Assembly: GCA_943330985.1 (NCBI GenBank) | Contig: CALQJV010000032.1 | Span: 1-8,820, forward strand | Reading direction: 5' to 3' | Length of the DNA stretch: 8,820 nt | From: Chitinophaga pinensis | GTDB lineage: Bacteria; Bacteroidota; Bacteroidia; M30B66 | In this document: in pieces, positions 1 to 6,699 of the stretch | Numbering within the stretch: the first letter of the stretch is position 1 | How the letters are laid out: each line of letters begins with the position of its first letter | Made by a program: the position numbers and the translations under genes | Notes under the pieces: generated by a model | Databases searched by the model: none | What the model was told of the DNA's origin: nothing | Seen by the model: the letters and a program-made list of their open reading frames with translations, nothing else

Positions 1-3000
1 GTTGGCTTTGTAACTGGTTTTTTAGGTTTCAATGCATCGAGGCAATTGTATGTGGTGATTCCAATGTTGACAGCATTGATGGCTTCTTTCACAACAATTT
101 TCGTCAGTTTGTAAGCCGCAAACGCAGGAACTAAGTCAGCACAACCGCTCACCGCACCTGCTATACTCCAAAGCGTTGATCCTATGCTTGCTTGGTTGTT
201 GAGATATTGTTCAATTTGGGTTCCTGTTTCATAGGCTCCTGCAAGACAGCCAATACCAGGCAATGAAGTTTGAGCAACATCAAGCACTTCTTCCGCTAAT
301 TGATCAAGCATTCCGGTGACGCATGAAGATACATTTTCATTGATTGGTGATTGATAATGTGGCGTTGTTGAATACGCCAGAAACTCAAGGTCATTCGAGG
401 AAATGTTCGTGATTGAAAAACTGAGCGTTCCAATTTCGCCTGGAGAGATGACTGGAATATACAGTGGGAAGACTAGAAACTGCCCCTCTTCTCCGAACAA
501 TCCATCAGAAGCAAAAAAGGTTGGAACAGAATCGATGAGTGATTGCGCATAACTTCCAGCAGGAGGTACTATTTCGAAATTGGTATTTATATTAATTAGC
601 GTATCTCCTTTGATAATTAACCAGATTGGAACTCCTTTGGCATCAACGTTTCCATCATTACCGTATGTTACAAGGAAATTAAAAGGTCGGCCATTTCGCC
701 AAACATTTCGTCCAACAATATCAACCCATACATCTGGAGCAATTCCTTCAATAACAGTAAATGACAGAGGATAAAATTTAATAGTACCATCAGCTAGCGA
801 AAGTTGAATATCGTATTGCCCCAATGCAACGCCCGTTAAATTCCATGCAACCAAGACTGAAAGTTGATCTGTAGCAGGATAAATTGAGGTTGTTACAATA
901 CTTGGAAATCCTTCGCGTATAAGCGTTGCTGTTGTTACTGGAGATTGAAAAAAGTCGCGTACTGTTACATTAACCACATTGATATTTCCACCTTCATTGG
1001 GTTCTATATTGCTTGCCCAAACTGGAACATCACTAATTACGCGTGACGTACCATTTATTAATACGCCGTCGTGCTGACTTGCCGTTGCATCGAGCACTTC
1101 TACTGAGCATCCTTCATTGAAAGTATAATAAGCAACAAGATTGGCTTCATTTCCAACCAATGTTGTTTGAACTTGACCTAGAACTTCTTGGGGAGTTAAT
1201 ACACGATCCCAGATTTTGACTTCATCAATAAGTCCGTTAAATGCACCACCACAAAAACTGCAAGATGTTGACCCTAACAACATCAGGTGATTTTGAGAAG
1301 GAGCATAAGTCCATGTATTTTGATCGACTAATTGACCAAAGATATAGACTTTACGAAAGCTATTAGCTGCATCCATCGTAATTGTGATGTGATTCCATTG
1401 GTCGAGTAACAAATCGAATTGCAACAAGTGAGAAAGGATGAAATTATCGACAACATTTGGGTTTCCATATACATACAAATCATTTTGCAGATCTGCAATT
1501 CCGCCAATATCACCAACTTGGTTTCCTTGGCTGTTTGGTTTTACCCAAAAGGAAACGGAGAAATCGCCTGCAGGTATGACAGGACCGAGATTGGCGTAAT
1601 CATTCAAACCATCAAAACGGAGCGCATAATTTCCGGGCTCTGCTGTGAGTGAATTGATTTTGATTGCATCATTACCGCTTGAACTTACCACAGGATTAGT
1701 AGATACAATTCGAAGGTTATAGCAATTAGCTGGTACATTTAAAGGTAGAATTATGTCTTGAAACGTTCCTCCAGAAGTTGAATTAAGTGTTGCAAGAATA
1801 AATGGGGTGTTAAACGTACCATCGAGACCGCTCATCTCAAGCCTGAACTGATTTCCTGCTGAGAAAACAGTATTATACAAAGCGAAAGAAACATTGAACG
1901 ATTCGCTTACATCTATTTCTGCAGGTGAAATAGAAGTAATCTGAATAGCTGCTGGAACAGGTGTTACACAAGCAGAACAAGTGGACCAACAAGTCGGTGG
2001 CAAGACTGTATCGTTTACAAGTTCAATATAGCGGTTTGAATAATTAACATTTGAAATAACACACAATCCGTCGCTTGGAAGATTTTCCCAAACGGATTGA
2101 TTGTCGTATGTGTATTTAAATTCGTGATGACCGGGCAACATCTGCTTTGTAAACTCCCAAACACCATCCTGATTGGCATCTGTCATGGCGCCACAGCTAC
2201 CACACCAATTGTTAAATGTGCCATTTACTTCAGGGGTAAGAAAGCCCGAAACTTGTGACATATCGAGTTGAAATGTAACCGACTTCACTAAGTCATCGCA
2301 ACTCTGACAATGCCCCCAGCAAACAAGAGGAAGAACAGTATCTGAGCTGAGTTGTAAAAAGCGGTTCGTATATCCCTGCGGGTATACAACACAGATGTCG
2401 TTTATGTCTAGTTCTTCGTATGCTGTATTATTATCCGTGGTGAATTTGTATTGATAATCACCATCTAAAATCGTTGCCGTTGCTTCCCAAATATTGTCAC
2501 CATTGGAATCGGACAGCGGCAGGCAATTACCACAAGAGTTATTGAAACCACCAATAACAGCAGGTGTTGTAAACGAAATTGGGGCATAATTCATATCAAG
2601 CTGAAATGTCACATCGTGTGTGATTTCTGAACAAGCATGGCAGCTATTGAAACACACTGTTGGTAAAACAGTATCGGTTGTTACAGTAAGAAGTCTATTG
2701 TTGTATGATGTGCTAGATGTAGTGCAAAAGTCGCCTCCAATGAGTCCTTCCGAACCAGCTAGGTCGTTGTGTGTAAATTTATATTCGTAATTACCAGGGA
2801 GCAATGAAAGTGTTACTTCCCAAATACCATCGTTATTAGCATCTGTTAGAGGAGTACAGTTGGTGCACCAGTTATTAAATGAACCGAAAATATAAAGTGG
2901 GTTTGTATAGGATGAATCAGCGAAAATGGGCAAATAATTCACATCAACACTAAAAGTAACATCACTATATATCTGACTACAAGGCAAACAAAAACCATAA

Positions 3001-3350
3001 CAAACTACTGGAAGAATGATATCTGATGAAACATTAAGACTTCGATTTGTATATCCAAAACTGGTAATTGTGCATGAAGAACCAACTATCAACTGTTCTT
3101 GACTAGCGAAATTGTCATATGAAAATTTGTATTCGTAAGTTCCAGCATTCAACGGAATTGTTAATTCCCAAATTTGATCATTGTTAAGATCCGACATGGG
3201 CGCACAACTTCCACACCAAGTATTGAATGTTCCATTAACTTCAGGAGTAGTAAAACCCGTTACATGAGACATGTCAACTCGAAACGTTACATTAAAAGCA
3301 GAACAACTAAAAGAGGCAAAAAATGCAATTAAAAATATACAATATCTCAT
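1..3350 (-). CDS. Large secreted multidomain protein with CBM-like repeats and LamG domain (partial, C-terminus missing)
   Basis: The frame is open without a stop from the ATG at 3350 to the left edge (1116 codons), so the C-terminus is not visible. Residues 1-18 form a signal peptide (MRYCIFLIAFFASFSCSA). Four modules of about 104-116 residues follow (21-461), each reading roughly VTFxxDM...GTFNxWC...DxNxDxxWE...YEYKF; this resembles the E-set starch/glycogen-binding fold (CBM20/CBM48-like). Each module carries cysteines as CxxC, a lone C, then CxxxCxxC. After these come an Ig-like stretch (about 467-570), a LamG/concanavalin-type domain (about 574-770, with ALRFDG, FSVSFWVKP, GLIDEVKIWDRVL and LVAYYTFNEG), a TIG-like domain (about 778-868), a CARDB-like domain (about 873-1005, VTYGNDGNVDAKGVPIW) and a helical segment (about 1010-1106) leading to a Lys/Pro-rich linker. 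The architecture suggests a cell-surface or secreted adhesin or glycan-binding protein; type IX export is plausible but the sorting domain would lie outside the window. The specific function is unknown. Confidence 0.9.
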   Translation of the reverse strand, partial: MRYCIFLIAFFASFSCSAFNVTFRVDMSHVTGFTTPEVNGTFNTWCGSCAPMSDLNNDQIWELTIPLNAGTYEYKFSYDNFASQEQLIVGSSCTITSFGYTNRSLNVSSDIILPVVCYGFCLPCSQIYSDVTFSVDVNYLPIFADSSYTNPLYIFGSFNNWCTNCTPLTDANNDGIWEVTLSLLPGNYEYKFTHNDLAGSEGLIGGDFCTTSSTSYNNRLLTVTTDTVLPTVCFNSCHACSEITHDVTFQLDMNYAPISFTTPAVIGGFNNSCGNCLPLSDSNGDNIWEATATILDGDYQYKFTTDNNTAYEELDINDICVVYPQGYTNRFLQLSSDTVLPLVCWGHCQSCDDLVKSVTFQLDMSQVSGFLTPEVNGTFNNWCGSCGAMTDANQDGVWEFTKQMLPGHHEFKYTYDNQSVWENLPSDGLCVISNVNYSNRYIELVNDTVLPPTCWSTCSACVTPVPAAIQITSISPAEIDVSESFNVSFALYNTVFSAGNQFRLEMSGLDGTFNTPFILATLNSTSGGTFQDIILPLNVPANCYNLRIVSTNPVVSSSGNDAIKINSLTAEPGNYALRFDGLNDYANLGPVIPAGDFSVSFWVKPNSQGNQVGDIGGIADLQNDLYVYGNPNVVDNFILSHLLQFDLLLDQWNHITITMDAANSFRKVYIFGQLVDQNTWTYAPSQNHLMLLGSTSCSFCGGAFNGLIDEVKIWDRVLTPQEVLGQVQTTLVGNEANLVAYYTFNEGCSVEVLDATASQHDGVLINGTSRVISDVPVWASNIEPNEGGNINVVNVTVRDFFQSPVTTATLIREGFPSIVTTSIYPATDQLSVLVAWNLTGVALGQYDIQLSLADGTIKFYPLSFTVIEGIAPDVWVDIVGRNVWRNGRPFNFLVTYGNDGNVDAKGVPIWLIIKGDTLININTNFEIVPPAGSYAQSLIDSVPTFFASDGLFGEEGQFLVFPLYIPVISPGEIGTLSFSITNISSNDLEFLAYSTTPHYQSPINENVSSCVTGMLDQLAEEVLDVAQTSLPGIGCLAGAYETGTQIEQYLNNQASIGSTLWSIAGAVSGCADLVPAFAAYKLTKIVVKEAINAVNIGITTYNCLDALKPKKPVTKP
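1968..3290 (-). repeat. Four tandem CBM-like protein modules with a conserved six-cysteine pattern
   Basis: These are protein-level repeats inside the large secreted protein. The units span 2961-3290 (residues 21-130), 2613-2960 (131-246), 2280-2612 (247-357) and 1968-2279 (358-461). Shared landmarks in order are VTFxxDM, G(T/S/G)FN, CxxC (WCGSC, WCTNC, SCGNC, WCGSC), W-E followed by a strand, GxYEYKF or a close variant, one cysteine before an NR motif, a D(T/I)(V/I)LP segment, and a closing CxxxCxxC. In the first unit the cysteines are residues 46, 49, 93, 117, 121 and 124. The copies are clearly related in protein but well diverged in DNA, so they look like old duplications and not recent slippage. 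Confidence 0.85.
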
Positions 3351-3526
3351 TTTCAATATTTAGTGATTAATTAAAATCGATCAACCTATTTTTATTATAA
3401 ACTCAGAAAATAATTTTAATGGCTTATAAAAAAAGGAATACTTGCTAAACTAAATTGATTAATTGAACCAACGACGCTGAAATTAACTACTTATTAACAG
3501 TCTCTTTTAGTTAAAACACTAAATAA

Positions 3527-3576
3527 AATAGCTATCTAATTTGATGCGAATATGCACATCAAATTAGATAGCTATT
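3527..3576 (-). terminator. Long perfect hairpin, probable terminator of the three-gene operon
   Basis: Arms of 20 bases (3527-3546 and 3557-3576) are exactly complementary around a 10-base loop. Read on the minus strand the hairpin is followed by a T-rich run (TTTTATTTAG), as expected for an intrinsic terminator for transcripts coming from the operon at right. It lies about 95 bases past the last stop codon of that operon and about 175 bases before the next start. The arms are unusually long and AT-rich, so another role such as an mRNA-stabilising 3' structure or a mobile-repeat remnant is possible. Confidence 0.65.
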
Positions 3577-3586
3577 ATTAAAAATG

Positions 3587-3612
3587 GAATTATAAAAAAG
3601 AAATTATAATTC
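3587..3612 (-). terminator. Second, weaker AT-rich hairpin upstream of the long one
   Basis: GAATTATAA at 3587-3595 and TTATAATTC at 3604-3612 form a 9-bp perfect stem with an 8-base loop. On the minus strand it is followed by CATTTTTAATAAT. It comes before the 20-bp hairpin on the minus-strand transcript, giving a tandem arrangement. The stem has only one G-C pair, so alone it would be a poor terminator. Confidence 0.35.
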
Positions 3613-3670
3613 TATACTATTACAAATCATTTTGTTTGATTAGATAACCAAAAATAATCCTCATAACTTT

Positions 3671-4537
3671 CTAACTCACATCAATGTCCCAATTTTTCAG
3701 GACTTTATTTTTCTCATTTACTACACGAACAACATATTTTCCAGTTTGAAATTGACCAATATTAATTCCAATGGGAATGGAGGTGTTTCCTGCAGGTTGG
3801 TTAACATACAATTCAATGGTATTCATAACATTACCTTGTGTATCGGTGATTTGCACAGCTAAGTTTTCACGTTCAGGATTATAAAATTGCAATACACCAG
3901 ATGCATTAATGGGTCTACCAGAAAACTCCATATCATCGCCACTCGCTGCAGCTTCATATTTGATTTTATACCAACTCGATTTAATTCCTTCAAGCTGACA
4001 AATTAAATTGGTTACTTTTTGCTGAGTTAAACTATCGTCATTATCAGAATAAATCGATCCAATTTGATGATTATTCGTAAAATGCCACACAACACTTTGA
4101 TAGAAACTTTTTGAAATAACTTTTTCATTATTCATGTTGTGTAATGATTGAACTAAAAAATCACTACCCATTTTAGTTTCTACAAAGCTCAATCCTTCTT
4201 TTGGGCTACCGGCTCCACTATTACCACAAACGGCTTCTACCCAAATATCTTTTTCCTCTTCTGGGTCTAAACGAATTGCAACAGGTCGAATAACTACAAA
4301 CGGTTGCACATTTCCAGTTACTGGCATAAAAATCCTACCTGATTCAAGATTAACCGCTAAATTCTCTCTTTTACGGTTTTTCAAATGCAATTTCATTCTT
4401 CTATTTCCACTATACTTGGCTTCAACTTTGAATTCAACAAAGCGCTTTTTCAATGCATCACCAAATTGAATTGATTGAGATTGCATGTTCAAACTGATCC
4501 CCAGCATGATCAATGCTATAATTGATTTAGTTTTCAT
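3671..4537 (-). CDS. Exported protein of unknown function with a C-terminal beta-sandwich-like domain
   Basis: This 288-residue protein begins with a signal peptide (residues 1 to about 21, MKTKSIIALIMLGISLNMQS) and is therefore exported. Residues 32-190 form an unrecognised region with beta-strand-like segments early on (MKLHLKNRKRENLAV, FVVIRPVAIRL) and a VVWHFTNNHQIGSI segment at about 149-162. Residues 213-288 (VLQFYNPERENLAVQITDTQG ending GKYVVRVVNEKNKVL) have the strand pattern and the GxYVVxV ending of FlgD-like Ig folds and of type IX secretion C-terminal domains, but the match is by eye and weak. The hexapeptide RENLAV occurs twice, at 57-62 and 223-228. The gene is last in the operon: the upstream stop codon is separated from this ATG by only three bases (TAA-ACC-ATG), so translational coupling is likely. 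Two hairpins follow it. Confidence 0.85.
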   Translation of the reverse strand: MKTKSIIALIMLGISLNMQSQSIQFGDALKKRFVEFKVEAKYSGNRRMKLHLKNRKRENLAVNLESGRIFMPVTGNVQPFVVIRPVAIRLDPEEEKDIWVEAVCGNSGAGSPKEGLSFVETKMGSDFLVQSLHNMNNEKVISKSFYQSVVWHFTNNHQIGSIYSDNDDSLTQQKVTNLICQLEGIKSSWYKIKYEAAASGDDMEFSGRPINASGVLQFYNPERENLAVQITDTQGNVMNTIELYVNQPAGNTSIPIGINIGQFQTGKYVVRVVNEKNKVLKNWDIDVS

Positions 4538-4540
4538 GGT

Positions 4541-5251
4541 TTATTTAGTTTGATTGGTTAATACAGTTAATACTAATTTATCAGATTTCACTTTTGCAAG
4601 ACGGTAGCCATTATCCTGTGGCTCATCAGTGAGATCTACCAAAGCACCAACTAGAAATTCCTTTTTTGTTAATTTGCCATTTTCTTCGAGTGTTAATTGT
4701 ATTCGTCCATTAAATTGCAAATCACTCGTTGGTATTTTAATTTCTTCGATGGATTTTTCGAAAGATTGATGAAAAACAACACTCGGAAATTGTTGAGAAA
4801 AATGAACCTCTTTAATTTTCACCTCTCCAAATGTTTTTAATTCAATGCCTTTTTCAGCACTTTTCTTTTGCTCGAAATAGGCATACATACCAGGGCATTT
4901 AACGAGAACCGTATAGCCAGAACCACCTAAACTAAAAGTTGTTTTTTGAGGAATTTCATCTTTAACCCAGCAGTTCTTTGCAGTATGCCACATATACCAT
5001 GCTGCATGTTCGTATTCCTTTTTACTTTCCATTGGTAGATTTACACGAAATCCTTTATCGTAACAGCGTTTGGAATGAATTTTAACATCAAGAGCAGCAA
5101 TTAAAGTCATCGCTTCTCCTTTGTCATTAATCGTATTAAACGATTCGTTAAGTTCAGAGAATTCAATTTTCCGATAGTCAATTTTGGGAGTTTGCCCTTG
5201 TGCAATAAGCAACACAGGAAATAGCAGGTTTATTAATATTGTGTATTTCAT
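4541..5251 (-). CDS. Exported protein of unknown function
   Basis: I place the start at the ATG at 5251, giving 236 residues, because it opens a clean signal peptide (MKYTILINLLFPVLLIAQGQ, cleavage probably near residue 17). An in-frame ATG at 5281 would add ten residues (MNISHLKLEI) ahead of it, which fits a signal peptide poorly. The mature part has no family I recognise. It is rich in charged residues and predicted strands, with three cysteines in RCYDKG, NCWVK and KCPGM, and an aromatic run AAWYMWHTAKNCW near residues 83-95. The gene is second in the operon, 69 bases after the OmpA-like gene and three bases before the next, so it probably works with both neighbours in the periplasm or outer envelope. 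Confidence 0.82.
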   Translation of the reverse strand: MKYTILINLLFPVLLIAQGQTPKIDYRKIEFSELNESFNTINDKGEAMTLIAALDVKIHSKRCYDKGFRVNLPMESKKEYEHAAWYMWHTAKNCWVKDEIPQKTTFSLGGSGYTVLVKCPGMYAYFEQKKSAEKGIELKTFGEVKIKEVHFSQQFPSVVFHQSFEKSIEEIKIPTSDLQFNGRIQLTLEENGKLTKKEFLVGALVDLTDEPQDNGYRLAKVKSDKLVLTVLTNQTK

Positions 5252-5320
5252 GATTTCTAATTTTAGATGTGAGATATTCAAATTACTAGAGAAATAAATA
5301 ACTAAATCGGTTAATGTTTC

Positions 5321-6478
5321 TTATCGTGAAACATACATATTACTCTTATCGATTAGATTAATTAAACCTGCATTTGAAGGAAGTTGACCATGAAAGAAGG
5401 GGCGTAATTGATTATTGCTTTCCCATTTTTTAGTTGAAGCTGTTTTATTAAAACACTCTTTCAGAGAAATATTAATCACCTCCGACTCCTCTCCTCGTTC
5501 GCTAATAAACCTGGCTAGAATTGAATATTCTGACAACTCTCCTTCGTGGCTTGCAATCATAGCTTTTCCACCCATAACAATTTCGGCAGGATACATTAAT
5601 GAATCATTGCGCAATACAAAAGCTTCTATTATTCCAGAATTTTCAGGTGCTAGGATAAGTTCATTTTTAATCTTCTTTGGCACTCTACTAATTCGGTAAT
5701 TACCCGATTTTTTAATGTGTAATGAGAAATAATTTAGTCCATTTAACTTCTCATTATTAATTTGATTTGAATTTAATTTCATCCAGCATTGAATATCCTC
5801 TTGATATTTCTCAAGAATTAATTCTTTATCAGAAACTTTTTCTTTAAAGGGAATTAGAACATTCTGATTTTCATTTCCGTAATTTTTAAAATTCAAATTC
5901 TTTAAAACATCAATTTCATCGTTTCTAATTTCAGAAAGGAAAGATCTCTTTGTTTGCAATCGAATTTCAGGAATGGAATCACTGGAAATATAATCGCAAA
6001 AAGGCATTCTAATTAATTCGCCCCTTACCATTTGAATTAAGGTATCTCTTGCACATTCTGGATTATTTCTTGTAATGGAATTTTTATATTTAATAGGATG
6101 AAATCGAATAACTATTGCATATTGATCGGGCTCTAACTGCAACTTTCTTTGTTCGTGTTGTTCACCGATACGACTCGTTTCAATTAACTCTATTTGAACA
6201 CCTTCCTCTACAAGTAAATCTTCAATCTCTTTTATTCTTTGTAAATTAATTAAAGAAAGCTCACGACCAGAAGAATAATCTGGAATAAATATTTTAATAT
6301 TTAAAGCCCGAATAATTTCAGGATTAACCGAATAAATATTTTCGCGCGATTGATCTAAAATGTTATCAGTATTCTTTTCGAAAGCAATATGAAGGGTATC
6401 ATATACTGCTCTGGTTGGTTCGGGATCTCCTGAAACAAGAGCTATTCCCGTTAGTATTAAATGAAACATAGACAGCAA
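5321..6478 (-). CDS. Exported protein with a degenerate OmpA-like domain; N-terminus probably frameshifted
   Basis: The open frame gives 385 residues from a TTG at 6478, or 382 from the ATG at 6469. Neither start gives a normal signal peptide: the hydrophobic stretch MFHLILTGIALVSG lacks a positively charged n-region, and this is explained by an apparent one-base frameshift just upstream (next entry). Residues 28-127 resemble an OmpA-type peptidoglycan-associated domain: LHIAFEKNTDNILDQSRENI, then IKIFIPDYSSGRELSLINLQRIKEIEDLLVEEGV split as the strand, conserved Asp (D67), N-x2-R helix (R81) and closing strand AIVIRF. The order and the Asp and Arg positions fit, but overall similarity is low. 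Residues 170-385 are unrecognised and mostly strand-like. It is the first gene of the three-gene operon and may anchor the group to the cell wall. Confidence 0.8.
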   Translation of the reverse strand: MLSMFHLILTGIALVSGDPEPTRAVYDTLHIAFEKNTDNILDQSRENIYSVNPEIIRALNIKIFIPDYSSGRELSLINLQRIKEIEDLLVEEGVQIELIETSRIGEQHEQRKLQLEPDQYAIVIRFHPIKYKNSITRNNPECARDTLIQMVRGELIRMPFCDYISSDSIPEIRLQTKRSFLSEIRNDEIDVLKNLNFKNYGNENQNVLIPFKEKVSDKELILEKYQEDIQCWMKLNSNQINNEKLNGLNYFSLHIKKSGNYRISRVPKKIKNELILAPENSGIIEAFVLRNDSLMYPAEIVMGGKAMIASHEGELSEYSILARFISERGEESEVINISLKECFNKTASTKKWESNNQLRPFFHGQLPSNAGLINLIDKSNMYVSR

Positions 6479-6506
6479 TTTTAAGGGTGAAGTATGTCTG
6501 TTTCAT
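6479..6506 (-). other. Frameshifted 5' end of the OmpA-like gene (probable true start at 6506)
   Basis: An ATG at 6506 follows an A-rich leader (AAGAAAAAACAAAAATC) of the kind that precedes Bacteroidota genes. It reads MKQTYFTLK and then leaves the frame of the downstream gene. Removing one base from the A4 run (minus strand, 6479-6482) joins it to LLSMFHLILTGIALVSG and gives a textbook signal peptide with two lysines followed by a hydrophobic core. In the frame of the main gene there is a TGA just upstream (6503-6505). The shift is either a real mutation or a one-base consensus error in a short homopolymer. Confidence 0.65.
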
Positions 6507-6646
6507 GATTTTTGTTTTTTCTTATAACTAAGCGAGTTGATTAAATATTGCGCACATAGTAAAATAATAAGATGTTCATTGAAATTTTAAATTCATGTCC
6601 CACTTAATCAACACATTAATAATTTATCATTGTAAGGAAATTCAAT
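6507..6646. promoter_or_regulatory. Upstream region of the three-gene operon
   Basis: This 140-base AT-rich stretch lies between the regulator's terminator and the start of the operon, so it must hold the operon promoter. I see no clear match to the Bacteroidota TTTG / TAnnTTTG promoter. A widely spaced perfect inverted repeat, GTTGATTAA at 6536-6544 and TTAATCAAC at 6604-6612, lies within it and could be a pair of protein-binding half-sites or chance in AT-rich DNA. Confidence 0.35.
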
Positions 6647-6687
6647 AAATAAATCCCTGAACGTGCATTACGAACAGGGATTTATTT
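6647..6687 (-). terminator. Intrinsic terminator of the response regulator gene
   Basis: Thirteen-base perfect arms (AAATAAATCCCTG at 6647-6659 and CAGGGATTTATTT at 6675-6687) enclose a further 3-bp stem (CGT/ACG) and a 5-base loop. On the minus strand the hairpin is followed by T-rich sequence. It starts 12 bases after the stop codon of the regulator gene. Confidence 0.8.
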
Positions 6688-6699
6688 CTTAGAAACAAT

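Larger units (their letters stand above)
3351..3670. other. Intergenic region between the secreted-protein operon and the large surface protein
   Basis: These 320 bases contain no convincing gene on either strand. The right half holds two hairpins (listed separately) downstream of the operon's last stop codon. The left half, about 175 bases, is very AT-rich and must contain the promoter and leader of the large surface protein. I could not settle on a promoter there: TAGTTTAG-like sequence around 3440-3450 (minus strand) resembles the Bacteroidota -7 element TAnnTTTG, but the spacing to an upstream TTG is short. The bases just before the ATG at 3350 are A/T-rich with no Shine-Dalgarno match, which is normal for this phylum. 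Confidence 0.6.

Noticed and set aside
580..1652. Open frames on the plus strand (580-774, 1419-1652) and minus strand (1328-1516)
   Set aside because: They lie within the large surface protein's coding frame, have no recognisable domains and no start signals.
3296..3310. Possible lipoprotein signal at Cys16 of the large surface protein
   Set aside because: The residues before the cysteine (S-F-S) do not fit a lipobox well, and standard cleavage after Ala18 matches the start of the first repeat.
3351..3670. CRISPR array or small RNA gene in the intergenic region with inverted repeats
   Set aside because: There are no regularly spaced direct repeats, and the hairpins are explained by transcription termination.
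5252..5281. Upstream ATG at 5281 as the start of the second operon gene
   Set aside because: It adds a polar ten-residue extension before an otherwise perfect signal peptide; the ATG at 5251 fits exported proteins better.
6590..6612. TGGGAC-like sequence (minus strand) as the -24 part of a sigma-54 promoter for the exported-protein operon
   Set aside because: The expected GC of the -12 element is absent at the right spacing; TTTA is there instead. No other good sigma-54 promoter was seen in the window.
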